Assembly: GCF_050948175.1 (NCBI RefSeq)
Contig: NC_135207.1
Span: forward strand, 2,383,501-2,447,500
Reading direction: 5' to 3'
DNA length: 64,000 bases
Source: Xylocopa sonorina
Taxonomy: Eukaryota > Arthropoda > Insecta > Hymenoptera > Apidae
The translations under genes and the position numbers were made by a program. Positions 24,190 to 35,119 of this stretch are shown piece by piece (the first letter of the stretch is position 1; every line of letters begins with the position of its first letter). Below the pieces are notes generated by a model. The model had not been told where the DNA came from and did not search any database. It saw only the letters and a program-made list of their open reading frames with translations.

Positions 24190-24886
24190 AGGTCAATATC
24201 TATGGTTCTTTCAGAAACTGTGTTCAATCGAGTCCCTCGATACGCTCTCGAGATGCATAGATGTATCGTGCTGGTGACTTGGTCACTATTGCAGTAGTTG
24301 CTAATCCTTTACTACTCGTCATTGTTCACTGTCTTCGCTTTTTGTTGGTAAAATAGAAGATTGTAGATGGTATCTATGGTTCTTTCAGAAACTGTGTTCA
24401 ATCGAGTCCCTCGATACGCTCTCGAGATGCATAGATGAATCGCGGTGGTGACTTGGTCACTATTGCAGTAGTTGCTAATCCTTTACTACTCGTCATTGTT
24501 CACTGTCTTCGCTTTTCGTTGGTAAAATAGAAGATTGTAGATGGTATCTATGGTTCTTTCAGAAACTGTGTTCAATCGAGTCCCTCGATACGCTCTCGAG
24601 ATGCATAGATGTATCGTGACTTGGTCACTATTGCAGTAGTTGCTAATCCTTTACTATTCGTCATTGTTCACTGTTTCTGCTTTTTGTTGGTAAAATAGAA
24701 GATTGTAGATGGTATCTATGGTTCTTTCAGAAACTGTGTTCAATCGAGTCCCTCGATACGCTCTCGAGATGCATAGATGTATCGTGCTGGTGACTTGGTC
24801 ACTATTGCAGTAGTTGCTAATCCTTTACTATTCGTCATTGTTCACTGTTTCTGCTTTTTGTTGGTAAAATAGAAGATTGTAGATGG
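24190..24886 (+). repeat. Tandem array, 4 copies, unit 174 bp
   Basis: The phrase TATCTATGGTTCTTTCAG recurs at 24,197, 24,371, 24,545 and 24,713, with spacings of 174, 174 and 168 bp. The short unit lacks a few bases in the CGTGCTGGTGACTTGG part. The copies are nearly identical, which suggests recent amplification or ongoing homogenisation. Confidence 0.93.
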
Positions 24887-24889
24887 TTT

Positions 24890-25160
24890 TTAACTGATGG
24901 TTTTTGGTAGTTGATGGTACAATCGTGACATATCGCGTTCCTTATGGTCTCGTTCTGTTCTTGGGTCTGCGTTCTCGTGTGTCTCGTGATGACCTTCCTC
25001 CGCGCGAAAATCGCGCACGATCGTGCACGATCTGCTCAAGAATCGCGCGATGGTATCGATCATCGTCTCGTGCACGAGCATCACGCTCGCTGAGGATTTC
25101 GTTGCGAGTGGATGCGCGTGAATCTTGTTGATTCTGGATCTGTCGATTCATTCAGAGCGT
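24890..25160. other. GC-rich pocket with two related palindromes
   Basis: GATCGTGCACGATC at 25,019-25,032 and CTCGTGCACGAG at 25,067-25,078 are perfect inverted repeats sharing the core TCGTGCACGA, 48 bp apart. Open frames of 60-75 codons exist on both strands and are rich in Arg and Asp on the - strand; none is recognisable. Confidence 0.45.
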
Positions 25161-25869
25161 CCTTGACGATTCCACGATCGTGGAGCGTAGAGTGACTCTT
25201 GGTGGAAATTGATATATGCTTGTGGTAATTGAAAGTTGCTGTCAGACACGTTTTATTCGTTTGCTTTTATTATCGATGCATAGATCTTTCGATGAATAGG
25301 AAACGTTGCAGAGTTTTAAGTGTTAAATTGAATAAGTTGAAGTATTGTTTTTATTTTTATTTTCATATTTATTCGTTAACGCGCACATTTGAGATCGAAC
25401 GACGGACGCGTGTGAGTTGGAGATTGATGTATTTGCATAGTTTAAAATTCGATGAACTATTTAGCTTAATAAATAAAAGATCGATACTATAGCCGTGTAA
25501 TGCCAAAGGTCGCGGCAAAGCTACATTGTCTGTGCTAAAAGGAAGCGTATTTTCCTGTCTGTTGGCCGTGCGAGAAAAGCGTGACGTCAAAGTCAATTTC
25601 TTCGATTTAAACGTCTCTCGTCTGCTGGAAATCCTCCCTGCCCTTCTCCTTTTATTCGCGACACTGTCGATACAGTGTGATCCGTGGTAAAACCGTGACT
25701 CGTTAGCATTTATCGTGTAACACCCAATTTTGTCATTTATTTATTTTCGTAAACGCTTTGCTTAATGGAATCTATTTTAAAAGTCTTTCTGTCTTGATAA
25801 TTCTAGTTAAGTTTCAAAAATTGGATTTTTAATACTTAACGATTGTGATTGTAGGGCTAGAGTTGTCAA
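25160..25869. other. Stretch without a gene
   Basis: AT-rich DNA with short open frames only. No repeat or regulatory structure is evident by eye. Confidence 0.4.
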
Positions 25870-26345
25870 GAAATGCTGTAATATTTTCTACAATTATAAT
25901 TTCAGAATTTACACAATAGCAATTTCACAAGTTAGAATTTTGTTGTGCAGAGAAGAATTGCAATCTTTGGATTTACCACTGCCAAATGTAGAGATTAAAA
26001 ATAGTTCTAGAAAATTACTAAATTTCAAGGAACGCTGTAATATTTTCTACAATTATAATTTCACAACTTACACAATGGCAATTTCACAAGTTAGAATTTT
26101 GTTGTGCAGAGAAGAATTGCGATCTTTGGATTTACCACTGCCAAATGTAGAGATTAAAAATAGTTCTAGAAAATTACTAAATTTCAAGGAACGCTGTAAT
26201 ATTTTCTACAATTATAATTTCACAACTTACACAATGGCAATTTCACAAGTTAGAATTTTGTTGTGCAGAGAAGAATTGCGATCTTTGGATTTACCACTGC
26301 CAAATGTAGAGATTAAAAATAGTTCTAGAAAATTGCTAAATCCAA
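25870..26345 (+). repeat. Tandem array, 3 copies, unit 159 bp, open in one frame
   Basis: AGAATTTTGTTGTGCAGAG recurs at 25,934, 26,093 and 26,252, exactly 159 bp apart. Because 159 is divisible by three and the unit has no stop in one frame, a 144-codon frame (25,940-26,374) runs through, made of a 53-residue repeat with LCREELRSLDLPLPNVEIKN as its core. No family is recognised, no signal peptide is present, and the flanks are AT-rich non-coding DNA. A repeat-derived chance frame is the default reading. Confidence 0.9.
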
Positions 26346-26589
26346 CGTACAATGATTTAAAAATAAATTTCTAAGTATACAGTTTATAGAAATCATAGAT
26401 AATCTTCATTTAAAAAATATATCATTGCTTTGAAACTTTTCATTCTAAGAATAGTACACAAAATACCTTGCACTGTTGATTTTTCAATAGCTCACCAGCC
26501 AGTGACCAAACATTAAACTAGCTCCAATTTAAAAGCATCTCGTTCACCTTCGAGTTCAGTACATCTGAAAATTTTTAGGAAGAATCTTG

Positions 26590-27000
26590 CTCTCCTTAAC
26601 GACAGAATTTAATCCCCGTTTGAATTGTAACTAGAAGCGCACTAGCATAGGAACGTTTTGACGACCCGTCCAAAGTAATCTTCGCCACACTCGAGACTTG
26701 CGGTGGGCTGGTAATTTCGAATGGAGGCTCGAGAGATAATCTGTCTCTCTGATTCGAAATGTGCCATGATAAGCAACGGTGCTGCACAGCAGCGCGCGCG
26801 CGCGCGCTAGAAATGACGAGGCTAAAAGAAGGAGAGAGGTTTTTGCAGGGCAAACGTTGGGCAAGCGAACGCAACAGGTGCGATACGCTTCGCGCTACGT
26901 TCTGTCCAGAGGTGTGTTGGTAACGTGCACGCGTGTGCACTCCTGTGAAGTTTATGATATGGATATTAAGGCATTTCTGCGAGAGTTCCCCTTAGACGTA
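26590..27000. other. GC-rich pocket with a CG dinucleotide run
   Basis: (CG)n at about 26,792-26,808 lies in a CpG-rich segment. Overlapping frames on both strands (114 codons at 26,596-26,940 on -) have no recognisable motif. Confidence 0.4.
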
Positions 27001-27127
27001 CTTACCTGCAATTATCTGCGAAATTAAGATTAAGTAGAGTGGAAATTGGGCTTTCATAGTTTGGTACAATTGGAACCCTTCCAGTATCAAGTACAGCTAA
27101 TAAAGCGGTAGAACAGTGTTGCAGTAC

Positions 27128-27156
27128 TTTTCTTTTCTTTTCTTTTCTTTTCTTTT
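27128..27156 (+). repeat. CTTTT pentanucleotide microsatellite
   Basis: Five to six perfect tandem CTTTT units in AT-rich non-coding sequence. Confidence 0.9.
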
Positions 27157-27579
27157 TACATCCTTTTAATCTTGCTTCTTCATGATTCGCATTCGGTACT
27201 TTTAAATAATTTTAGACTAATTTTTGTGGCTATCCCCCAGCAACGATTTTGCTCCCTGAAACGCAATCAAAAGTAGATTCCTTATTACCTTATATTTAAT
27301 TTCTTAATATAACTGTAGATCGTTCTCGAAAACAGTTATTGAAATTCGAAGTACAGTTTTCGAGACGTATCGTGTAATTATTTGAAACCGATAAAAGCGA
27401 ATAGTCCCATCCAGCATCGAGCAGCATGTCAGAGATCTTTACATTTTCAGTTGAACATCACTCGACACATGCCTCATAGCGAATATCTCATCTCATTTCA
27501 CTGTCATCGAGTGCTTCGATATTTTATTTCCTGCGAGTCCTATAATAAGAAAAAACGATAACTGGGCTGGTCATTTTTT

Positions 27580-27970
27580 CTTTTTTTGGTCGATCCAATA
27601 TTGGATCCTGACACAAAGATGGGAAGTCGTTCGAGAAGGGACTTCCTCTCGAAGGGAGTGGACACCAAGGTGTGTTAGAGGAAACGATACAGGGTTCAAG
27701 GTTCTATCCATTGATGAGAAAAGGTTGATCGAGATCACGTCTCGCCTTGGGCTGGTGGGTTTCTTTCGAGGCGCAGCGCGTGAATTAGACCGAGCGGGAG
27801 AAGTCAGGCAGGCAGGCAGGCAGGCAGGCAAACGGGCAATCGATCGATTGTCCTCGCAGGAACGCGTGGCCCTGTTCTGCGCTATACCTTTAGCCTCGGA
27901 TATACTTTGTCTTTTGTGGGTCGTGCCAGTGCAGCTGATGCCGTGAGAGCAACAATTTCCACCCTGCACT
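27580..27970. other. GC-rich pocket with a GGCA tetranucleotide run
   Basis: A run of about six GGCA units lies at 27,806-27,830. Open frames on both strands (132 codons at 27,571-27,969 on -, 73 at 27,725-27,946 on +) overlap, and the - strand one is low-complexity across the microsatellite. No gene is called. Confidence 0.4.
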
Positions 27971-28770
27971 TATTTCTTTTGTTAGCGTCGCGGCGTGAAC
28001 TGTATTTTTTCCTAATCGACTAATACGCAGCACTGAGACATGAACGTACGGTATACTTTGTCAGTACAGCACGTTCGAACGGATAGTCGCGTTTTATTCC
28101 TGCGTACTAATGCGTTTGAGAAATATAAATCACGTGCAATATGTATTAAAGATGCAACGACACGATAGACTAGCGTACGAATCAGGTATTTTACGAGTGT
28201 TGCGATATCGTTGTAAATGTAATTCTTAGATATTGCTCTTTAGTTGATTCTAGTAGTTTATAAATATAATTCTTAGATATTGCTCTTTAGTTGCTCTTCA
28301 GTAATTTATAAATGATAATTTTGTTAGTTACAATATATTAATTTTGTGGAGCATGTTAAGATGTTGGAACAACTTTTCAGGGGTCGCGTTTCACGTGAAA
28401 AGAGTCAGTTATTACGTAGACGCGTTGATAATTATCGATTCTGGTCTCTAATACGACTATTCGCGCGATAATAATCTTTTAGATGTCATGCTGCAACAAC
28501 AGGCACACCCATTTATCGTTATAACCACGGTTCTCCAGTGGCGGCGCAAAGCGGGTTTCTACTACTGCGCCTGTAGTTTCGTCTTCCTCTGCTACTCGAA
28601 ACTTTTCCCTCGCTGCTTACGAGGCAATAGAGCGCACTGATTTATCATCCACCATGCGCTACAACAGAAACAATCCCTTTCATCTGCTACTGGAAACTTG
28701 AAGCATTTTTAAAACAATCGTTCAACTACTTATTTAATGTTACAGAGCAAGTCAAGAAAGTCGCGTTTAA
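27971..28770. other. Stretch without a gene
   Basis: AT-rich, with a small local duplication at about 28,220-28,310 (TTCTTAGATATTGCTCTTTAG occurs twice). No exon or RNA gene is supported. Confidence 0.4.
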
Positions 28771-29290
28771 GTTCAAAATTAACTCCATCCCTAGCTCTCC
28801 TCTCTATTTCTACGATACAATTGCTTTCAAGAGCACTGTAAATACTCAACGATTATTACTCTCAATTCGCAGAGGGTGATACTTCCTCACCAACTTTCCA
28901 ATCTACAAATTAGAATATTTCTTTAAATTCCTCACCATGAATAATTTCAAAATTGACTCCATCCCCAGCTGTCCTCTCTATTTCTACGATACAATTGCTT
29001 TCAAGAGCACTGTAAATACTCAACGATTATTACTTTCAATTCGCAGAGGGTGATACTTCCTCACCAACTTTCCAATCTACAAATTAGAATATTTCTTTCA
29101 ATTCCTCGCCATGAATAATTTCAAAATTGACTCCATCCTCAGCTGTCCTCTCTATTTCTACGATACAATTGCTTTCAAGGGCACTGTAAATACTCAACGA
29201 TTATTACTCTCAATTCGCAGAGAGTGATACTTCCTCACCAACTTTCCAATCTACAAATTAGCATATTTCTTTCGATTCCTCGCCATAAAG
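28771..29290 (+). repeat. Tandem array, 3 copies, unit 174 bp
   Basis: The phrase CTCCATCC followed by CTCTCTATTTCTACGATAC recurs at 28,783, 28,957 and 29,131, with exact 174-bp spacing. The unit sequence is unrelated by eye to the other 174-bp array at 24.2-24.9 kb. Confidence 0.92.
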
Positions 29291-29479
29291 ATATTTCAAA
29301 TCCGTATCGCACATAGAAAACAACTTACACATACTGCTGCTTCCTATTTTACCTAATCGTCGCCTGTTTCTTTTGTCCCAATCACTGCCTGTTAATAAGT
29401 GTAAAGCAAGATTAAGAGAGATCGAGTAATAATATTTAATGGTGGAAAAACGGATCAGTATCGTGTGGCGTCCTCGTCC

Positions 29480-29950
29480 ACCCGTTTATGCCCGTTTCCA
29501 ATCCTTGGCATTGGCGGATGTGCGGGTTGACGGATGGTGGTGGTAGCGACGACGGTGCGGCGACGGTAGCGTCAGCGGTTCGTCGTCATGACAACGTTTT
29601 TCCGCAACGTACCCGGCCTGGTTCGTGACGTCACGCAACGTCGGCATTGGTGTCGGCGTCGGGTCGCTGCTGTGCCACACCACGATGTGGAGGAGACGGT
29701 TTCCCCGTCGCTGTTGCTCTCAGCCGATGCTCAGTCGCGCCCTCTGCGACTGGCCAAGATGGCGGTTCCACGATTAACGAGGAATGCAGTGGTCGCAAAC
29801 GCGCGATATCTCGCTCGTCTCAGACGCGAAATGATGTTTGCGGATTACCCTCGTTCAGTCGTTTCACTTCTCGACGGGGACCAAGTAGAGCGTCGCGGTT
29901 AAAGGATGTACTGCTGAGAGGTTGGGCGAGTTCCCGGATTGATTTTTAGA
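29480..29950. promoter_or_regulatory. CpG-rich island with full CRE and YY1-type motif
   Basis: A compact CpG-rich segment contains the perfect CRE palindrome TGACGTCA at 29,626-29,633 and CCAAGATGGCGG at 29,754-29,765, a match to the YY1/Pleiohomeotic consensus, both typical of promoters. No coding region is recognisable; frames of about 100 codons exist in two + strand registers. It may drive a para 5' leader or a non-coding transcript. Confidence 0.4.
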
Positions 29951-30612
29951 CGTTGGTTAGGATTCGATGCGAGGTTCGCGATGCGAAGCGTGGTCATGCC
30001 AGCATCAAAGTAGATCATGCATTCGTTTCGGACCGCTGTATGCGTTGGGACTGTTTATTGATCCGTGTTACGGGCTTCCGAAAAGAGAACTTTTGGAACG
30101 CTCGCTTCAGTCGTTCCTTTATGTCCACCCGTCGATTATCCTGGTATCTTTTAGCTGTCTTACGTTCAAACCGTCTGGCGAACGTTTTTGCTACGTGGAT
30201 TGTTTAATTGTTGGCATTTCGAACGAGTATTCCGATATAGCAGAAATATTTCTGATGTGTTTTTGTAAATTGTCATTCCGTGGGAAGGATTTTTCAAAAT
30301 TCACGCGAGAAATGGAGCCGAGCGTTCAGTCTCTTTAACAGGCGACCTCTTCTGAAGTCGAATGCTTTTGTTGATTCCTCGATGAAGGTTGATTTACCGT
30401 AGACATACCTGACCTCGTTTCTCTCTCCAGGCTGCGTGTTGGCAGAGTACGCTGTTTTTTTATTGTAGTCATATATCCGCAGGATAAAAACCGCAATAGG
30501 CAATTAAATTGAGCTTCATCGCATTCCATATCGTCGAATTATGTGTCTTCCTCCATACGATGTTTACTGCATAAGTTCATGGCGCGCTCGATGGCGTGTC
30601 GTTTAGTAAATG
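29951..30612. other. Stretch without a gene
   Basis: Mixed composition with short overlapping frames on both strands. Nothing recognisable. Confidence 0.4.
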
Positions 30613-31130
30613 TAACAACGTACGTATTGGAAGATTTTTTATTCCTTCAAATTGTACGCAATCGAACGACGAACAATGCAAAAGAAATGATTCGTTGTTA
30701 CAATTCACGATTCGAAGCATTAGAAAATGTATGCTCGATTACAGTTACTTTACGTTCGATATTATCAGTCACCAAAGCCTCGAATCGAAACGTACGTATT
30801 GGAAGATTTTTTATTCCTTCAAATTGTACGCAATCGAACGACGAACAATGCAAAGGAAATGATTCGTTGTTACAATTCACGATTCGAAGCATTAGAATAT
30901 GTATGCTCGATTACAGTTACTTTACGTTCGATATTACCAGTCACCAAAGCCTCGAATCGAAACGTACGTATTGGAAGATTTTTTATTCCTTCAAATTGTA
31001 CGCAATCGAACGATGAACAATGCAAAGGAAATGATTCGTTGTTACAATTCACGATTCGAAGCATTAGAATATGTATGCTCGATTACAGTTACTTTACGTT
31101 CGATATTACCAGTCACCAAAGCCTCGAATC
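30613..31130 (+). repeat. Tandem array, 3 copies, unit 172 bp
   Basis: CGTACGTATTGGAAGATTTT recurs at 30,619, 30,791 and 30,963, exactly 172 bp apart, and the copies differ at only a few positions. Several 64-157 codon frames on both strands are by-products of the repeat. Confidence 0.93.
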
Positions 31131-31379
31131 AATCAACCTCTGACGAAGTTAATCGCTTAATTCCAGCAGAGTTCAGTGTTAATTCTCCAGAAAGGGGGAG
31201 AAGAACTCGATCAATTTGCCCGGCCTATTTGACTTTCAACCATAAATACCTAAGATACATACGAAACTCAATCGCCAGGTGACAAATGTCGCGGCTGTAG
31301 GAAAAGCTCGATAACGCGATAATGTTCTCCGAAATGAAATGAAACTTAACTCGAGCGGTAGAATTAACGGTGATCGAAT

Positions 31380-31960
31380 TAAAAAGTAAATGTTCTCTCT
31401 CCCCAGTGTGTCGCTAGTCCATGGCCGGGCTTAAATCGGCTCGGGCATCTTCGTCCTTCCTCGGACGGCAGCTCCGTCCGTCTGATCCTGCGTACACCCG
31501 TTCCACTGGCAATCAACCGAGTTTCACTCTTACTTTTCCTGCTTTGCGTATCGGAGAGCGAGCGCGCGCGCGCGCACGCCGCCTGTTGGCGCCGCGGCGA
31601 CGACGACACCGATGCATAAGCGCGTGACCGAGTTCCGGCGGAATATGATCGACCGCGCGAAACTCGGTCAAAGACCACCGACACCCTTCCTTCGAGCTCT
31701 CTGTCTCTCTATATCGCGTGTACATTTTTGTCGCCGTGAATATGCGTGAACACGCCGCCACTCTTTCACGAACGACGAAACTCGAGAGCGAGCGGCCAGC
31801 TTCGCTGCCAAAAGATATACATATACATATATAGATATATATTCCAGTCGAGAACGTCGCGCGTACATAATGTGCGATCCTCGAGGGTAGTGTTCGCCTT
31901 TTTTTTTTTTTACATACATTTTTTATCGCCGTGTTTTTTGCTCGTCTGCCTCGAAACTAA
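31380..31960. promoter_or_regulatory. CpG-rich island with CG dinucleotide run
   Basis: CpG-rich sequence with (CG)n at about 31,562-31,576. Open frames of 68-101 codons on both strands overlap and have no recognisable domain. Composition resembles the other islands between the two genes, so it is a possible promoter or untranslated exon only. Confidence 0.3.
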
Positions 31961-32214
31961 GGGGGTGCGATAAAATGAAATGTACGTTGGGTTCGTTTAG
32001 TCGTGGGGTTTTTGTAGATTTATCGTGGACGTAGACGATCGTTGGGCGGTTGTATCGGGTTCGTTAGGGAGATTGCTCTTTCTGATCTGGGCTTTTGATT
32101 TTGTTGTAGATAAGTATCGATCGACTCGAAGATCAGACTATGTTATTTCTAATAACGGATTGATCACACCCGTCGCTTCATTCACACGTGAGTATACCGT
32201 TTTGTTGTACATCC

Positions 32215-33557
32215 GTGGAAATTCAAGTATAGTTTTTGCGTTGGGTGATACGTATCTTTCGTAATGGAAGTATTCACGATTATATTCTAGTACATTTTGG
32301 TAAGTTATTTTATATGTTAATTTAAGACACTTTTTTTCGTACATTTTGTTTCTCTGTAAGTATTACAGTTAAATGGAAAATCAAGTCTATTTGTTGTTGG
32401 TACAAACGTACTTTTAGTAGTGAACAACGGTCCAATTAGTTTTTTTTTCAAACATTTGAAAACTCTAATTACTTGTGTCATTGGAGTATTTTTTTTCTGC
32501 AATTTTAGTACTACTTTTCACAATGCATTTTATCACAAATGTACAAGAAAAATCCCCCAAGTCTGTGAAACTAAAAGTACAAGAAAAACGTGAAATGTTC
32601 ATAATTGATTTTAAATGTTTTTCTTTCGAGAGTTGAGTATATCTTCAAATCAACTAGCTCAGAAATGGAAATTCAAATATAGTTTTTGCGTTGGGTGATT
32701 CGTATCTTTCGTAATGGAAGTATTCACGATTATATTCTAGTGAATTTTGGTAAGTTATTTTATATGTTCGTTTAAGACACTAAGTACATTTTGTTTTTCT
32801 GTAAGTATTACAGTTAAATGAAAAATCAAGTCTATTTGTTGTTGGTACAAACGTACTTTTAGTAGTGAACAACGGTCCAATTAGTTTTTTTTTCAAACAT
32901 TTGAAAACTCTAATTACTTGTGTCATTGGAGTATTTTTTTTCTGCAATTTTAGTACTACTTTTCACAATGCATTTTATCACAAATGTACAAGAAAAATCC
33001 CCCAAGTCTGTGAAACTAAAAGTACAAGAAAAACGTGAAATATTCACAATTGATTTTAAATGTTTTTCTTTCGAGAGTTGAGTATATCTTCAAATCAACT
33101 AGCTCAGAAATGGAAATTCAAATATAGTTTTTGCGTTGGGTGATACGTATCTTTCGTAATGGAAGTATTCACGATTATATTCTAGTGAATTTTGGTAAGT
33201 TATTTTATATGTTCGTTTAAGACACTAAGTACATTTTGTTTTTCTGTAAGTATTACAGTTAAATGGAAAATCAAGTCTATTTGTTGTTGGTACAAACGTA
33301 CTTTTAGTAGTGAACAACAGTCCAATTAGTTTTTTTTTCAAATATTTGAAAACTCTATTTCCTTGTGTCATTGGAGTATTTTTTTTCTGCAATTTTAGTA
33401 CTACTTTTCACAATGCATTTTATCACAAATGTACAAGAAAAATCCCCCAAGTCAGTGAAATTTAAGGTATAAGAAAAACGTGAAATGTTCATAATTGATT
33501 TTAAATGTTTTTCTTTCGAGAGTTGAGTATATCTTCAAATCAACTAACTCAGAAATG
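32215..33557 (+). repeat. Tandem array, 3 copies, unit about 447 bp
   Basis: TAGTTTTTGCGTTGGGTGAT recurs at about 32,231, 32,681 and 33,126, with spacings of about 450 and 445 bp. Copies share long near-identical blocks including the poly-T and TTTCTGCAATTTTAGTACTA segments. This is the longest unit among the simple arrays of the window. Confidence 0.92.
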
Positions 33558-33954
33558 GACTTTGTGGTTTTGCTTTGTATACGCGTAGAATAAAATTGTT
33601 TACGCGCATGTTATCGCGAACATAGATAACCCAGAAACCTTGGATTGGCGCAGAAACAAAAATAACAAAATTTTCGCTCGCAATTAACCCCTTGGCTTGC
33701 GATCTTTCTTATAACACGAAAGAGGGGTAACATTTGATAAGATCAGATTTTTTACAAAATAAAATCACAGTTAGTATAAAAGCTAAACTCTATTAAAAAT
33801 TCAACGTACTTTCGTCTCATTTCTATTGTAATCCGTCTTACGTCTATGATACTTGCTTATAAGCCAAGAGGTTATCATGCACACCATCCTAAACGCATTT
33901 CTAAATTTCCCAAAACATTTTCCACAACTCTCAACCTAAGCAAAGATCATTAAT

Positions 33955-34345
33955 TCCAATCAATTTGCATTATCAACTCAAATTGGTCAAAAGTATACGT
34001 TATTATTAAGTTATGCAAAAAAACAATACTCAATACGTTGCTTTAATGCAAAATAGCCCCTCGACAGTCCTCAATCAAACACCCTGACCTCAAATATCAA
34101 ATAACTCGCGAAAAAGTCCTCAAAACGACTCAACAAAGCGTTAACGCAACGTGTCACGCAAAATAACAATAATTCCCAATCAATTCGCATTATCAACTCA
34201 AATTGACCAAAAGTGTACGTTATTATTAAACTATGCAAACTAACAATACTCGAAACGTTGCTTTAATGCAAAATAGCCCCTCGACAGCCTTTAATCCAAA
34301 CACCCTGACCCCAAATACCAAATAACTCGCGAAAGTGTCGTAAAA
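33955..34345 (+). repeat. Two-copy tandem duplication, unit 220 bp
   Basis: GCATTATCAACTCAAATTG occurs at 33,967 and 34,187 with matching downstream blocks (GCTTTAATGCAAAATAGCCC). The copies are moderately diverged. The second copy ends just before the GC-rich segment at 34.35 kb. Confidence 0.85.
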
Positions 34346-34349
34346 ACGA

Positions 34350-34512
34350 CTAAAAAAAAATGTCAACTCGGACGCAAATATCTGTTACGCATTCGAATCG
34401 CAGGTCGGACATGAAAAATCTTGGTTCGCGTTGGACGGTCCCCGACATAGCACGCACTGCCGCAGCGCGTTCGTCATTTCTCGTCGCCATTTCGTCGGAA
34501 CGCGATTCAGAT

Positions 34513-34547
<35 letters not shown>

Positions 34548-34968
34548 GAACAGCATCATCATCAGAGACAGCGACAGAACCGGAAGCAGCAACAGTATTA
34601 AAGTAAAGTGCAGAAGGAGCAACGTTAGGAGTAGCGGTAGTGGAATCGATAAGGAGAGTAGGAAAGCCAAAGGCGTCACGGCGATCGATAAGTACAAGAG
34701 GGAGAGGAAGAGCATCGGTAGATCGGCAGTCGACGTGCTGCACGAGTTGCATTTATCCGTCCGATCGTACGTAACGGCGTTGTCAAATCGGTTCGACGGC
34801 ACGGCGCGTCCCGAATCGACGCCTGGACACCGGCCCCTAGCCGGCAAGTCGAACGGTTCCCAGCACCGGTTTCGTCCCCGCAAGCCGCAGCAGCAGCCAC
34901 TCCACCACCTCCCCGCATCGTGGGACACGCGCACATTACACTTCAGGAACTGTTAGCACCGATCAAAA
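34350..34968 (+). promoter_or_regulatory. Candidate para 5' exon: GC-rich segment with AGC repeat and splice donor
   Basis: A sharply bounded GC-rich segment carries ten perfect AGC units at 34,513-34,542 and ends at 34,968 with a GTGAGT donor. A 198-codon frame (34,360-34,956) is rich in Ser and Arg. A second frame, open from 34,722 up to the donor, reads AAAAATPPPPRIVGHAHITL near its end. Neither matches a protein I know. Position 7.2 kb upstream of para exon 1 and the donor make an untranslated para leader exon plausible. A short coding exon of an unknown gene is the alternative. Confidence 0.35.
34513..34542 (+). repeat. (AGC)10 trinucleotide repeat
   Basis: Ten uninterrupted AGC units followed by AACAGGAACAGC. 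It would read as poly-Ser in the 34,360 frame and as poly-Leu or poly-Ala on the other strand. Confidence 0.95.
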
Positions 34969-35119
34969 GTGAGTACGCGACCGTATTTTTATTGCTCTCT
35001 CGTTTCAGCTGCTCGCCACCATTTTTACACCATTCTCGATCCGCGTTTCGAGATCCGCTGCTCGACACCATTTTTACTGGACTTTCGATCCGCGTTTCGA
35101 GATCCACTGCTTTATGCAC

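Noticed and set aside
24190..24886. Regular repeats that could suggest a CRISPR array
   Set aside because: The units are contiguous 174-bp direct repeats with no unique spacers, in a eukaryotic genome.
30543..31282. Overlapping 127-157 codon frames
   Set aside because: They run in several registers through the 172-bp tandem array and shift frame between copies, so they are repeat by-products.
34360..34956. 198-codon + strand frame, the longest in the window
   Set aside because: Low-complexity Ser/Arg composition driven by the AGC run and CpG richness, with an equally long frame on the opposite strand and no recognisable domain. Kept only as a candidate untranslated exon.
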